Shown: piece by piece, positions 10,960 to 25,756 of the stretch
Numbering within the stretch: position 1 is the first letter of the stretch
Layout of the letters: every line of letters starts with the position of its first letter
Assembly (NCBI GenBank): GCA_013399875.1
Contig: VXAZ01004602.1
Span: 476,485 to 540,484 of the forward strand
Length of the DNA stretch: 64,000 nt
Direction: 5' to 3'
From: Gymnorhina tibicen
Taxonomy: Eukaryota > Chordata > Aves > Passeriformes > Artamidae
The notes under the pieces: generated by a model
The model's input: only the letters and a program-made list of their open reading frames with translations
The model's database searches: none
What the model was told of the DNA's origin: nothing
Translations under genes and position numbers: made by a program

Positions 10960-13900
10960 ATTTATTGTGGGAAAACAGGCATGAAGGCAAACTGTTTTTA
11001 GAACACAATCAGATGCAGCCTAGTTTGTGTCATGCGAACCCCAGACCCACTTCTACATGCAAATTAGAGCATAAACCAGCATCACTTTTCTCAGTTATAT
11101 ACTTTGCAACTCTGCTGAGAGGCTTCGGGGCCAAACCCTTTACACACACACCCAGCAGAATCTTCTACTGGCTGTAACTTAGAACAGTGTTCTGGTAACA
11201 ACAAAAGTTTTTCCCTACCTTATTGTTTTCCTGCCCACAGTTATTTTGCAGAACAAAAATATTTTCAATTATTTTCATGAAAAAAAAAGCCAAAAGTTTT
11301 ATAATATTTTTCTGAAAGATCTGCAGGGGAAGGAAGGTAACAGAAGTAGTGACAGGTATTTTCAGAAAAATATTGCCCCTACGAAAACATATGGGAAAAC
11401 AAAGAAAAGTAAGGACCTGAAAAAAAAGTGGTTAATGCGCACCTGTGTACCTGCTAATAGAGGACCTACTTCCAGTTTCAGAATGGCAACATTTCTCTAT
11501 AGATCAAAAAAACCCAAAACATTAAACATAGATTTTTTTTTTAGTGTTTGATAGTGTTTTTTATAGTGTTTCAGCAGTCTGTAGGGTACAATGGCTTCAC
11601 CAGCTCTCTGCTGAAATCTACAGGTCTGTGGTGATTTGCTGGAAGAACAGACAGCAGGTAGTGCTCAGCCATCAGAGAGTGAATGAACACGAGGACCTAA
11701 CAAATCAGCATGATTTTAAGGCCTGTAGAGATTCAGGCCCATTACAATTTAATGCAATTTAAAAGTTATTCCCTCTGTTCTAAAAATCTAATGCACGAAG
11801 TTTCTCAATATAAACAAGGCCTTTTTTTTTGGTAGTTCTCCAAGCTTCAACAGTGGCACTACTTCCTTCTCCACCTTACCTTCTTAACAAAGACCCCTGA
11901 AAACTTAAAGCAAAACTTAGAGCAAGCTGTCTTCTACAGGTTCTGTTCTTCACCATTGTTGCAACTGTATACAACAGAAAATTCTCACACACACAATCAT
12001 TAATTTTTATTTTTATCTCTCACTGGTCACATTGGCAATTTTTCCAGTCTACCAAAATCAACATGATTCAAGCCCCAGAAATTACAAAGATGAAGACTTA
12101 CTTATGATGGTGCATTCCCCGCCTTCTCCCCAGGCCACACCATGATCATCACTACAGAGGCATTTTGTGGGGTTTAGGCATACTAACTAGATTTACCACA
12201 TAGCAGCTAATTATAATAAGACCAGTCACATGTAAAATACTAGAAATAACACAATTTCCTGCTGAATACTCCTGACTATCATGCAATATGAATAACACTT
12301 TTGCAAAATTAAGATTACCTCTGAAAATTACTACATCCATGATTCTACACATACCAATTTCCTGGAAAGTATGTTACAATAATAAATGTGCAAAAAAAAG
12401 GGCAACTTGAAATCCATCCATGGTGTCACAGACTCATGAACTACTGGCCAAATAGTATTAAAAAGCATGCCTGTAGGCAAGCTTGTCATGATACCAGGGC
12501 AGGGAAGAGGGGGGTGTCTTGGGACAGACAGGCCATTTGCATTAAAAACAAAGTAGGTTCAAAAATGCACTCCAGAAAAGAGTATTTCCAACAGACAAGA
12601 TTCATTTATTAAGAACAAAACCTAGACATGTAACAAAGTTTGTAATCTACTCTTAACTAAGGCTTGTATTTTTATTGATATGACTTTATTTAAAAAAAAT
12701 GTTTTAGTGAGTGCAACTGGCTACTATTTTTTTAAAAAAAGTCCAAGAAGTATTTAATAGACTTAATTTAATAGCTGCAACTTAGCAGTAGTAGAGTGGG
12801 TAAATTTCACATATTGTGTTGACTTAGCATTCTGTTGATCTATGTTGAGATCAGAATCATTACTGCTGTAAGATTAATTTCTAGTCTTTGGAGTTACCAA
12901 GACACAAAACATTTTCTATATTCAACTTTTCTAATAAAAGAAAGCGAATAAACACATGCCAACAGCTCACTGAGTTCCTGTCTTATGGAATATAAATGCA
13001 TTATTTTGTCATTGTTTAGTGTACCACATTACAAATCATTTCACTCAATTATACATTTCCAAGCCTTGATTTAAATGACATTTTGAAAATAGTACCTAAA
13101 TTGGCTGTCTTAAAGAGTTATTGAAGTAAAGCCTTTGTCTGAGCCAAGCAATCCCCTGACCAGAAGGAAAAGACCAAGAATCTTGTGAGGGGTACATAAG
13201 AGAAAAAGTATTAATAAATAAAATAATAATAATTTAACCCACAAACAAACAAACCACACATTAAAAGACACCAACAGGTTTCCTTTTCATGTTTCAAGGA
13301 AACTTTGAAAGGAAACTTTAAGAGAGTCTGTTTTATTAAGACATGACATCCTTCTTCCTCAGACCTATACTAAAGACCTGCTAGTATCAAAAATGGGATT
13401 TTTATGTAAATATCCAATTAAGATTCATTGGTGTTATTAGCAAGACAGACCATAGTAATTTCCTTGACAAAGCTCATTTTTGTAAAATAGGAGAATGCAT
13501 CAATTAACATACATTTTCTATTTCAATGTTTTCTTTCTTTCAGGACAGCAACTATTCAGACTTCCTAATATTCTTCCAAAGGCCTAGATATTTCATTTCA
13601 ATAAATTTAGCCTCTTTTAAAACCATTTCCTGCTTCTGAAAACACATTATTTTATCATTTAAAACCGAAGTAGAAAATCACTTTTTGAACTTTCGTAGTG
13701 ATTGCTTAATAACCCCGTAAAGAAACTTCATTAGACTAAAGGTGTTAATTCTACAAAAGGCCATGCTATGTCCTTCTGGGCTCCTCCTGTTCTGCTTTCT
13801 ACACAGTACTTGAGAACCATGGAAAAAGCTACAGTTTTATAGCACAGCAGCAGATAAATTGCAATGGTTTTAACAACACTCTACAGTAGCACAGACAAGC

Positions 13901-14918
13901 AAACTTACTATTCTTCATTGTATTTGCTCAAAAACTAAAATCTGTGGCAGACATTTGAATCATCAAAAGGCCATCATAAGCACAAGCTGAGTCCAGTGCT
14001 GTTAGAAGCCATGATTTTAGCTCACAGACAATTCGGATCCTTTCAGTTCATGTAGGTAAGAGACTGTCTAAGCTCTGCTGTTAGCTAGGGTCTGTACACT
14101 CTTCTATTTCTGAAATATTTAAAGTACATAAAAAAACATAACCCCATAAAGGCAAACTTGGGTCTGAATCTTTCATGAAGTGCTACACACATTCATATGG
14201 CAACACAGCAAATAAGAGTGATGCATCTTGTTGGGCTGACTCTGGTTTTGGGTTTTTTTTTTAATAAATAAATAGATTATAACAGGCAATCATATCCTCA
14301 GAGCAGTTTTCAAGTAGCATATTCCCATGACTCACATTTTACTCTGTTCCAAGCAGGGACTTCCTCCATTAAGATTAGCGTTATCAGTCAGTTGTAGACA
14401 GGGATAATTCTTGAGGATTCTTTTCAGAGAGAAAAATCATTTGCTGTGCTAGAAAGGACAATTATGCAAAACCTTTGAAAACTATGAAGTAGTTTGTTTG
14501 TGCACATGTGAGTTTGGATATTTAAACTAATGAGAATCCTTTCCCTCAGATCCCAGCCAAGAGTCTGGAAAGGTAGCCTAGATGTGGTGGAAAATGAATA
14601 CTAGAAGTTTCAATTCAAACTGGCAACAGCAGCAAAGGGATTATAAGAACGGGGGTCGAGAGGATGGACATTACCTTTCTGACTGTACTGGGCTAACAGC
14701 ACAGCTGATGCCCTTCCTCATCCTACTTTAGAGGAGCGCTGTAAAGAGCAAGCAGTTCACAGCTGCAGCCTGCATGTAACTTGTGAAACTACATAAAACC
14801 CGACAGGTTACATAAGCTTTACCCTCCTAAGTTTCACCAAAGCAAGGAAAATAAAGGAAAATAAAATCATATACTGGCAAACAGTATAGGCACCTTGTAT
14901 TTTTATTATTCAATTGTT

Positions 14919-14970
14919 ATTAGATGGGAAGGTTTGCTGCTCCTATTAGATGGGAAGGTTTGCTGCTCCC
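14919..14970. repeat. 26 bp tandem duplication
   Basis: ATTAGATGGGAAGGTTTGCT plus GCTCCT at 14919-14944 is repeated at 14945-14970 with only the last base changed. Near-identity implies a recent duplication. Confidence 0.95.
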
Positions 14971-17900
14971 CCAGCCTCCAGCTTCCCCCATATTCAGTCT
15001 TTACACTGTTATGAGGTGCAGTATCAGTCAGTCATTCACAGCAAGGCCAACTCTGAACCAGTGGGTATCAGATGAGTCAGGCATATATTTACCTGACCCC
15101 AAGCCTCTCTTGAAATAACCAGATGATTTTTTCATAATCCTTCAGAACCTCTACCAAAGCAAACACAACGGGTTACTGAACCAAGCTAAACTAACACCAT
15201 GGGTTGCCCATTTATCCAAAGACAGCAGAGGTTGGATGAAAACTAACCTCAACCTGGTAACACTGAAAAGATTTCCAGACTTTGACAGCATTTAACATCA
15301 GCCTAACCTGACAACTTACCCTATAACAATTCTGCACCTAATTCTGCCTGATGTAGCAATGTAACCATTATGAAAACCTAACACAGACGCTGCTTTCAAA
15401 GTACACATGCACAACACATGCTTCACATTTTGTTACAGCCTCTCATAGCACTCAGGTTTCTTCATGGACCATTAACCATCTCCAATAATCACATCCATGT
15501 TTTCCAACAAAAGTAGCTTAATGAGAACAGCATCCAGTAACTCCCAAGCTCAAGAAAGAATCACTGACTCCCACGAAAGAAACCTAGACTACAGTATGCC
15601 ACCAGAAGCAAACACATGGCAACAGACCTGCTCTAGAGTGCATTACTTTTGCAAATGGCTTTTGCTTTTTCAGTTCAGAACCCGTGCATTTCCATCTTCA
15701 CTTGCACACACCTTTCAGGGAGTGGAAAATGCTTCTGCAATGGGGTATTGCTTCACAGTCAGTTGCTTCATAGTTTAAGGTATTCCACAGCAGTAATGGA
15801 AAACAAACTGTTCCTTGTTGAATGCATGAAGGATGAAATTTTTGCCAGAGTGCAAGCACTTGAGTTTATCAGGTTTTCCCTGAAAAAGATCTGCAAGCCA
15901 GCACACACACAATAAGGAAAGTTTTTTTTAACCTGCTGTTAATAAGACAGCATAAATCCTAGGCTTTGATTTCAAAGCTGTTAAGATACGGTTTGACTGC
16001 CATTTTGCTATGATACGCTTCTCCATTCAACTGCAGATTCAAGAGATTGAAAAAAAATTCTGACACTTTAAAAAAATGCCGTATAAAATCAAAGTCTTTT
16101 GAAAGTTAGAGAGTGCACATGTGCATGGAGAGAGGAATTAAGAATCTCCCTGAAACTCACCCGGAAATCTTATCCAAACAACTAACCTTTTGAAGTTCTT
16201 CGGTGATTACTATCCAAAGATCCAACTGTCATGTTCAAACTCATGTTACTGCCATTGAATAATGGAAGCAGAGGAGCTCGGGAAATAACATCAATAATTA
16301 AAAAGAAGTCTTTTACATGCTAATACTCTTCAAATGGACGACAGAACTAACAAGGTATTCTGGTACATGACAGGCTGTTGGAGGCAAATACACACTCATC
16401 CTCGTAGGAAGTCAGTGGGCTTTTCTTTCTTACCTCATTCTTTCCATCTAAAAAATTAGTGTGAAGTCAGAATGTGCCTGCACCCTGTTCTTGCAATACA
16501 TTTGTAAATCATCTAATTACTTAGCAGAGGGTTTTATTCAGAGCATTCCTGGATCATGACACATTTACTAAAGTAACAATCATTTGACAAAAGTGGACAA
16601 AAATAAGTAAACAGATAGCAAATATTCACATCTGGTCACTCTGCATTAAAAAAATAAAACATAAACATAATTACAACTTTACTAATCCAAGTAGAAATAA
16701 TCCCAGTATATTTCCTAAGCAAAAACTGGTCAGGCAAAATATTGCCAATTATTAGTGCAAGCAACAGTATACAAAAGAATAAAGTATGCTGAGATTTGTA
16801 CATGTTTTTTTCTCTGCAGATTATTCCAATATTACATTCTGTGTTTGTCAACATGATTTTAACAAATAACTGCCTCATTCCTTACTAAAAACCTATAAAC
16901 CACTCCAAAAAAGTTACATCTGAATGCCAGTGAGTGGAAGAGTGTCCTGGCTGACACACCATTTACTGTACAACTGTGCAAATAAGTACCTACAGACTGT
17001 CACTATGAGGTGCTGGGTTTTTACGCCCCCCGAACTCTTCATAAGTACATTTACTAGGCAGGGTTGTAATTTTTCTTCTTTTTCCCCCCTCTTTTTAAAT
17101 GGAAACAAAATGGGATAGAAAGAGAAGGGGGAAGAAGATGAGAAACTCAAAAGTATCAAGTGAAACAATCAAGGGATTCACCAAGTATGCATTGTAAGCC
17201 ACATGAATAGCACTAAATTATTTATTACTAATGTGTTCTGAGTATATGTCAGTAAAAGGTGGAGTGTTCTGCGTACCTCACCACAAGGCAATGATTTTTG
17301 CCAAGAGATAATGAATCATTCTTACACTCTCTAAAATGCAATGAGTTCAGAATGGGGAAAATACTGGTTCTATTTGTCCTTTTTAGTAGTTTATGTGCAA
17401 GCAAACTTCAGAAGCTGGAAAGTGAGAATCCCCTCCCCACTTCCTTCCCCTACTTTCTGAATCATCATGCTGGCTCCTTCTCAGTTGTTAATGGCTCAAT
17501 TTCCACACATTAAAACAAAAACCTTCCAACAGCCCCTCAAATATTTGAGGATTGACTGCTGCCTTCACAGTCAGAAAATGACCATTTTTCAAGAGCTGTC
17601 ATTCATGAACAAAACCATGTCCCTTCCCAACCCAAAAGCTCAACCCATATATAATTGTTTTCAGCGGGATGTTTATCCTGTCATTTTGTGAAACATTGAT
17701 AGCATGATCAGTTAAATCTCCATCTTGTATTTTTCTATCAAGAAAACACAAACTTCATGAGCTGGAAAATGGTGAAGAGAATATCATTAGAAGAGCTATT
17801 TTAACAATAATATTGTTTCTGGGTAAAACACAAAACCAAAAGCGTTGTTTCCACACTTCTTGTTAACCTCGCATCATGTTCTTCCTCAGAGATGACACAT

Positions 17901-18239
17901 CACTTGACCAATGTTTTCCAGTTCTTAGGTTATGTATTTCCCACTGCTGTCAGTAACTCTCAAGCTCTGGCTGCACATTCCTCCCAGGAATCTTTATACC
18001 AGGTAATTTCTGGTCATGTGGTTTTGCTATCACCTGTACTTTGAAGTTCACATTACATTAACATTTTCATTTAAAACCTCTTCACACTTGCAGAAACAGA
18101 TGCCTTGAAATATCTGAATTTTTGGGGAAAAATATTAGAAGAACTGGAAACCTACAGGACAAGGCCAAGGAGGAAAGTAAAATAAATTAATCTCCAACAG
18201 CTAGGTCACTTCATGTTTCCACATCTTCAGGAAAAGGGT

Positions 18240-18877
18240 CTCTCCAGTGCTCCCAGACACACAGTGGGACCCACAGTTTTGGTTTCAGACCATTAGGAAG
18301 ACCATTGCCAGCATGACGTGGGAGGTGATCCTGCCCCTCTACTCAGTCCTGGTGAGGCCACATCTGGAGTGCTGTGTCCAGTTCTGGGCTCCTCAGTACA
18401 AGAGACACATGGAGCTCCTGGAGCAGGTCTAGCAGAGGGCTACAAAGATGATTAAGGGACTGAAGCATCTCTCATCGGGAAAGGCTGAAGGCGCTGGGAC
18501 TGTTCAGCCTCAAGAGGAGACAACCAAGAGGGGATCTCATCAACGTCTGTCAGTATCTGAAGGGAGGGTGTCAAGAGGATGGATCCAGGCTCTGCTCAGT
18601 GGTGCTGAGCAATAGGACAAGAAGCAATGGGCAGAAACTGATGAACAGGAAGCTCCACCTGGACATAATGAATTTCTTTACTGTGTGGGTGACTGAGCAC
18701 TAGAACAGGTTGCCCAGACGAGTTGTGGAGTCTCCTTCCTTCAAGATATTCAAGAACCATTGGGACACAATCATGTGCCATGTGCACAGTCCTGCTCTGG
18801 GATTGAGCAGGGAGGCTGGACCAGAAGTCCCACTGTGGTCCCTTCCAACCTGACCCATTTGCTGATTTTGTGACCAA
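18240..18877 (+). repeat. CR1 LINE, 3' third
   Basis: About 640 bp of the CR1 3' region. The frame near 18325-18430 still translates to the conserved reverse-transcriptase tail ([19 protein letters not shown], then [18 protein letters not shown]) before a stop. The remainder covers the post-RT region (TTCTTTACTGTGTGGGTGAC..., ACAGGTTGCCCAGA) and ends at a decayed terminus, GGTCCCTTCCAACCTGACCC. The terminal ATTCTGTGA repeats are degraded, which suggests an older copy. It is antisense to FHOD3. Confidence 0.95.
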
Positions 18878-19784
18878 CTTCATTAGAAGTTCTATAGTTG
18901 CAGAGCAGAAACAAACAGCACCTGCATAAAAATTTTCTTTTTCACAAAGGCCCCTTTGACCTGAACTTACTCTGACTTACAGTTCCAAAAGGGGCACCTA
19001 AAATTTTTATAATTAAAAAAAGGCAAAAAACTGACTTAGCTTGTAAAAAATAGTTTTAAGAAATTTTCATCAACATTTCCCCTTTACTAGAAGTCATTCT
19101 CTACCTTGACGGAAAAACCCCTGTCTTTTATGGTTTTCCAATTTAATTGATGATACTAAAAAGATAAAGGGAAGATGAGATTATTCAAAATGGCCCAACA
19201 CATTTCAAAGCAATGTCCTACTTACTCTAATTGGTCATTTATGCTTTCTCAGAATGTGAAAATTTTAACCCAACTCAGCAAGAACTATTTTAAAGCTGTC
19301 CTACCTTGCAGTAGAACATGCATATAAAATAAAGTCTACTTTGCACTGATCAACACACTACTTTGTGTCTCCTTCTGCTTTTGGAAGTTTTCCATTAGCA
19401 TCACATTTGGCAAGGGCTTCTTCCCAACTTGACATACAAATTCTTAAATATAAAACACTGCTCTCAGGCCACTTATTTCTCCATATTAATTCCACTTCAG
19501 AAATGGGCTTTATATTTGTTTCTGGGACATCAGTGCTTTTGCTAGTGAGCACAATTACTGAGCAGTAAATGTGAAATGAACTACTGTTCTGCTGTACTGC
19601 TGTGGTCTTAGCCCTGGCAGTATTCACTAATTTTCATGGCTTCATTACCTGGGCTAGTGACAGATTTGCAGCAGTTTAAGCTGTTAGCTCACAACTGGAG
19701 GTTAAATTGGAGACACTTATTTTTATCAGAAGCAGATTACCACCTTAGTTTAGTCAAGGGTAAACCAAACAAACACACACCACG

Positions 19785-20240
19785 CACATAGACAAATGGA
19801 TTCCCATGGGATAAAACAGAGTGTGAGCCTGCTCACACAAACCTCTGCGTTTACCACGGGGTAGGAGCACACAGAGGAACAGCTGCCATGGAATAGGAAG
19901 TGTAGCTAATTCACAGCTTTTATTAATTACCCAGCACAAAATCCCTCGGCTGCCCACACGCTCTGGGCAATACTACGCTGGTTTGCCCCGGCAGACGGTG
20001 AGTGCCCACGGTGCGGGTGTTGTTCCAGGTCTGGATTCTTGAATCAGTGGTTCTGCTCGCAACAGGAGTTGAGTTCAGAGCAGCCCTGCAGCGCTTTCTG
20101 GCAGCCCTACCTGAAGCCCCGCAGATGATCTGTTTATGGAGAGAGGAAGGGATTTCCTCCTCTCAAATTGAAGGGAAACACATTTCCAAGCCTCGAGAGC
20201 CGCTCACTTAACTTACAGCCTCGTCATCGAGGAGGAGGGC
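19785..20240. promoter_or_regulatory. CpG-enriched patch, possible regulatory element
   Basis: About 17 CpG dinucleotides fall in roughly 455 bp, while the surrounding intron is strongly CpG-poor. They include CCCCGGCAGACGGTG near 19987-20001, CGAGAGCCGC and the small palindrome CCTCGTCATCGAGG near 20220. The patch is below usual CpG-island density and has no recognised core promoter. The AT-rich, repeat-free flank to about 20460 has the look of a conserved noncoding block, but I cannot test that. Confidence 0.3.
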
Positions 20241-23200
20241 AGAGTGCAAACATAGCTATTAAGCAGCTTCAATGTTAATAAAATTAAATGGTTTTAAATA
20301 GAACATCTGGCATCAGCTGTTTCCATAAGCTGTTTTTATTTAAGTTTCCACCATAAAATACTGGACTTCTCAGCTATTTTCACATGTAAACCTGAATGCC
20401 AAATTAGGCTATCTTTCAAAAAAGTTGTCCTAGGAAAAACTGTAAGAATTATTCACACGCTTTTTGGTTTGGCACTTTATTTGGTATGTAACGGACTGGG
20501 AGAGAGCTAAGCACAACAGTATTTTTGCAATACATTTTACAATGGAAATTATTTTTGAATAAAAACACTCATTGCATTCATTTGCCAGCAGTAATCACAA
20601 AATTCAAAAATAGCAGATCTTCAAATGTTTCCACAGGTACCTTGGTACAGATGTAGATTTTTCCCTTTACAACTGACTAAACTCTGGGGCAAAGTGGGAG
20701 AGAAAGAGACACAGCTGCTGTAGTATTGACAAACAAAAGCTATAAAATCATGAGTCAAGCCCTTAAAAAACCTCAGCATTTAAACACCCTCACCAAAAAG
20801 CCCACCCACAAAAAACCCCCCTAGGACAAAACCAGACCACAGAACACTTCAGAACTTGGCATTTGCGGTGCTGTCTTACACCCCAAAAGCCGCCATGAGC
20901 TTTTGACACTACTCTCAGGCACATGGATTAAGAGCACTGTGCCCTTTCACATTTCTTAAGTGTCAACTCCAAGAGCTGCCCACCACCTGCCCCAGTCAAG
21001 TCTACCAATCCCAGGCTCCTGCTCACCCCAAACCAAAACCACACACACGGTAAAGAGCCCATGAAGACTCCTTGTCCAAGCCAGGGGAGCCACTGCTATG
21101 GATGCTGGCTCTTTCTCAGCTGAAAGGAGCGCAGTACAGTTTCCAAGACTGGGGCATTTGGAGAGGAGCAAAGCCAACTCTGCTTCCCTTTGAAGGACAT
21201 GTTCAGTACATCAGTGAAAGTTAACACTTATCCAGTACTGCAGCTTTCTTTTTGTGGGCTACTTGCCTGAAGGTTCTCCATGTAGACTGGATTGAAGCTG
21301 TAAGGTGCACAGACTGCACCCTCATCTGACATCCCCAGAATTCTACTACACGCAATAGGTTGTGATTGCTGTAATTTCTGTTCTTACTGTCACACTCCAG
21401 GTCCCTCCTAGACAGCACACACCAAAACAGGGCACCACAGGTTCTTTCCACAAGCTCACTTAGACCTTGCATTTTGTGTCTTTTGGTGCAAGCAAAGTGG
21501 CTTGCAGTCTCTGACCTCAACATATGCAGAAGAGATTTACTTCTACACCGTCAAGCCAGCTTTAAACCTGAAACTATGTAAGAAAACAAGCCTTGGCCTG
21601 CAGTAAAATTTATTCAAGTTTGCTATATTTTGCAGATGCTTGTTTTCTAAATACATTTTATATTCCCAAATCAGTATTCATTTTTTAACTACGGAAGAAG
21701 TAGCATTTTACTATTAGTAGGAACCTTAATTTGACAATCATTTCTTCACGAGATACTGTGTCAAGGAGATCCACTGACAAGAAATCCTTATCTTATAAGT
21801 GGTGAATAATTTCCATGGTGGAATTTTCAGCTGTTAATTGTCTCCATCCTGCTTTCAGAGCACATCCCTCAAAGTTGCATGTCTCATTTGTCAGGCCTAC
21901 AAAATATATGCACATTTATGTAATTATTTTGATTACATGCTGTGGAAGCAGGAATGCTCAGAGATGCCTTGCTAATTTTCTGTACAGGGAAACCATATGG
22001 GACCAGTAATTTTATTTCATTTTGCTGTTAATGGTTATCGCAAGATAACTATGAAAATGAATTTCTACAGTTCCACCTAAAGATTAATTTCAGTATTTTA
22101 CCTAATTTTTTTTTTATATATTAGCAAAGAAATTGTATCAGGATTAAGAAGCTCAAAAGCTGCATAAAGTTTTGAAAATACAGGTAGTAATAGTTATTGC
22201 CCTCAATCTTTGTGAGGTAATTAAGAACAGCATCAACTTACTCATCCATAAAAACCAATGTATTTCTTTAGGAATGTGACATCTTAATCTGTATCACCAT
22301 TTATTCTGCAACAGTAAGGTTTTAGCTAAACATCCACTTCAAAATATGGTTCAGCATCTCAGTCTGATGCATTTTAGAGTGGAATACTGCTACCCTGTAG
22401 GAATTCTTTTACCTTCCAAAAATTACCATAACCTCTTAGCCCAGGTTTTTTGGTTTGATGTTTCTAGAGAGCTGTTTTTCTTGTGGTTTTTTGGGGATTT
22501 TCTTGCTTTGTCGCATGCTTTTTATTGTGACCACTGAGTAAACTTTTCATTTCATCAGACCTAATAGCTGAATGTCACAGAAATCAAAATATTTGGGTGG
22601 ACTAATATATTCTTCACAACATGAGTAAATAATGTCAATAAGCAGTCACAGTCTCCTGTTTGCAGCAACACAATGACAGTCTTTCACTGGCACCTCCCTT
22701 ATTTTTCTTGTTGTTGGAACTGAGAAACATAGAAATGACATCAAGACAAAACACAGAGAGAATGCTATCAGAAGCTGAGAGCTTTTTCCACCCATGAACA
22801 AACACAAATACATTCTGTTTAAACTAATACAAAATCAGCATAGAATCTACTAGTTTTCAGTACTACTATAAGAAATGAGCCACACCATTTTTGTAAGACA
22901 AAAACTAAATTAACTTTCAAATGCATCCCCAACTTCCTTATGTAAACAAGTGACAGAAAGTTTTCATTCTCACAGTTGTGCTGTTTGCAAAGTCTAAGTG
23001 GGAAAAAATACAGTACATAAGCAGGAAAAGAATGTTAGAGATCCCTGCCAGACTCCATTGCCTCCAACAGACTCTGAATCAAGCCCAGACTGAACAGCAC
23101 CATCAGGAGGGATAAGGTCTGTCATGGGGCTCACCCAGCCAAAATGTCTTGAGATAGGGTGTCTAGAAAGAATGCAAAAACATTAGTGCTGAAGCCATTT

Positions 23201-25756
23201 GTCAGAAGTACTTTAAAACAATCCCTGCTGAACAGAAGTCTTGAAAACATCTTCCCTGAAGAAATTTTCATTTCTCACAGCATTATGTCTGAAGAAACTC
23301 ATGTTCTGCATTTTAGGACTGTGTTACCTTGTGGGCTACCATGAGGGCCTGTTAAGACATATCCATAAAGAGAGCTTGAGCAATTATATGGTAATTTAAA
23401 CACATCAGCCTCTTGACAATTTTGCTTGCTCTGTAAAATCTCAAGGAAGCCAAGGAAAGGAGCTTCACCTGTCACTGATACCTTAAAGCAGCCAGCCCAC
23501 CTAAAAAACCTCCACATTATCACCCTACACAATTAAGCATCCACTAAGTAATTTGTGTTGGAAGCAAGAGAAAAGAAAAAAACCAGCTACGACACCCAAC
23601 AAGCAAGTGAGCCATGAACACATTCCAGACTTGAAAAGAAAGGTGATTTTCCTACATGCTACTAACCTACCCTTTTGCTGGTTGCAACATCTTTTGCAGG
23701 ACCAGCCTCATTACTTGGCTAGATGTTCATCCTGGCTCTTTCAAAACCAGCCCCTCCTGAATCCCACAGCTATTCCCAAGGTTGCAAATGGCAGCAGGTA
23801 AAGTTGTGGAGACAGGAAAGCAGTCCAATCCCCATCCATGTTTTGCTCAGTTAGCCCTCCAGGGTACAAGGGCACGTGTGTTGGCGTTTCTCCTTCCCTA
23901 GACAAAAGTTTTGATTCTGCTGGAGTGGACAGCAACTACCAAAAGCCTCCTTTCGCTATATGCAGTAACAGAAGAGCATTCATTTGAAATTGCATGAGCG
24001 CATATGTTTCTTATACAGGTTATTTACAGATACACATTATAAACCTCCAGCAACTGCCACCATTCTTTTCTTTCTTTTTGAAGAAAAATCCTTCATGTTT
24101 TCCACCATGCTCATCCAATCCCTCCCAGAGAAAACAAATACCTACAGCCTCTCAAACCAATCAAAACTTTCAAGACTTTGCTTTCTGCTTGTTTTGTTTT
24201 ATTTACAAGTCTCCTTTCAACAGTGTTTAAAAAAAAAAAATCTTCATCATTTTTCCCTGGATGAACAAGAACTTTTGGCAAAAAGATGCTGAAAACAGCC
24301 AGATTACAGGACATTCTAGTCACTTTGAAGAGGAGTTTCCACAGCTGAGGTTCTAAAATTTTAAAAATGCCATGAATATCCAGCTACTAAAGCCTTCACT
24401 CAGAGTTCAGCAAGCTTCAGTGACCCTGATGAGCACAGCAGCTTTGGCATGGCAGAAAGGCAGGTCCTGAGGTAGCCTAATCTCAGAAAATTAAAAGCTT
24501 TGAAGATTAAGAGCAGGACCTTGAAATGACCCAGACAGAAAAAGAGAGAGACTAAATGGTTTCTGCAGCCAGTCCCTCGCAGACAGCGGGCTGCTGCTAA
24601 GCTCCCAAGGTCTGCAGCCAGAAGCTCCAGCTCAGTGCTTTGGTCTCAGAACTGGAAGGCCAAAAAAATGGAGTTTAAGTCACTAGAAAGACAGGATTGA
24701 GGAAGGCATTACTGACTGCATTTGATACCCTATGTCTAGAATATTCCATTTTTCTGAATAACATCACATAAGTTGCATTTACCCTGAAGTAACAATGCTA
24801 AGTCCTACAGAGAAGCTTATCCCACACACTACTGGAGTTCTGGTTGTTCTTGTTTATCTTTTCTTCTCTCACAAAACATGGACAAAAGATGCAGAAATCC
24901 ATCTGAATCCTTGCCAGTACAAAACTCCAGTTTCATGGAGCAGCAATTCCATGTTTTTGTTTTGTTTGTTTTTTTTTTCCTAGGATAGCCACCACTGAGA
25001 AAATTAGAATCATATTTCAGGAACAATTCATATCATTGATTTTACATGCCCAAAAGAAGCATAAAAATAAAACAAGGTGGACATTGCCATTTCAAGAGCA
25101 AAGTCTGGCAGGAAAAGCACCAAGTGGTCTCTAACTTGTCAAATTGCTTGGCAGTGCGATATTGCTACTTTGGGGTGTCAAAAGTAGTGAAGTTAAAATT
25201 ACCAAAATTATCACAGAGACACCAATGGAAGGGAAAAAAATGTGACAAACTCAAAACGTATTGCCACCAAAAAAAAATTTCCTTTATATTACTTGTTTTC
25301 AACTCATTATAAAATTAGCTGGAAATAGGAACTTGCTGTTCTTTGCAGTGATTTTTATCACCTCTGCATAAAACTGAAGACCGTATCAACTTCTACACTC
25401 AACACTCCTATTGCATGGGAAAGGAGGCTCAGTTCAGCTTGTATTGGCTACTCTGTCTATTGAAGATCTCTCTTTTAGCTGGTTTCTAATAGAACGGTTT
25501 TTATCTTGCAATGGTTATAAAACATGCCTCAAACTCATATGTGTGAATAAGACATACACAAATGCACACACATGAATATCTGGAACGTACTATTTAAAAT
25601 TCTTCTCCACATAAAATAATCTTCAGAGGCACAGTTTAAATTTATAAGACATATTCATCAAAGGCAAGACAGCTATCAGAAAAAGTGGAGAAGGAGCATA
25701 AGCAAAAGGGTTGCATCTCCTACTGTTAACAAACTCTGATCAATTCAAAATTCATG

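Noticed and set aside
11246..11551. 101-codon lysine-rich plus-strand ORF
   Set aside because: It results from an A-rich plus strand. No domain is recognisable.
16429..16442. 14 bp exon-like piece on the minus strand (TTTTTTAG then ATGGAAAGAATGAG then GTAAG)
   Set aside because: It is too short, not a multiple of three, and starts in the wrong phase for the FHOD3 join. It shows how often decoy splice pairs occur here.
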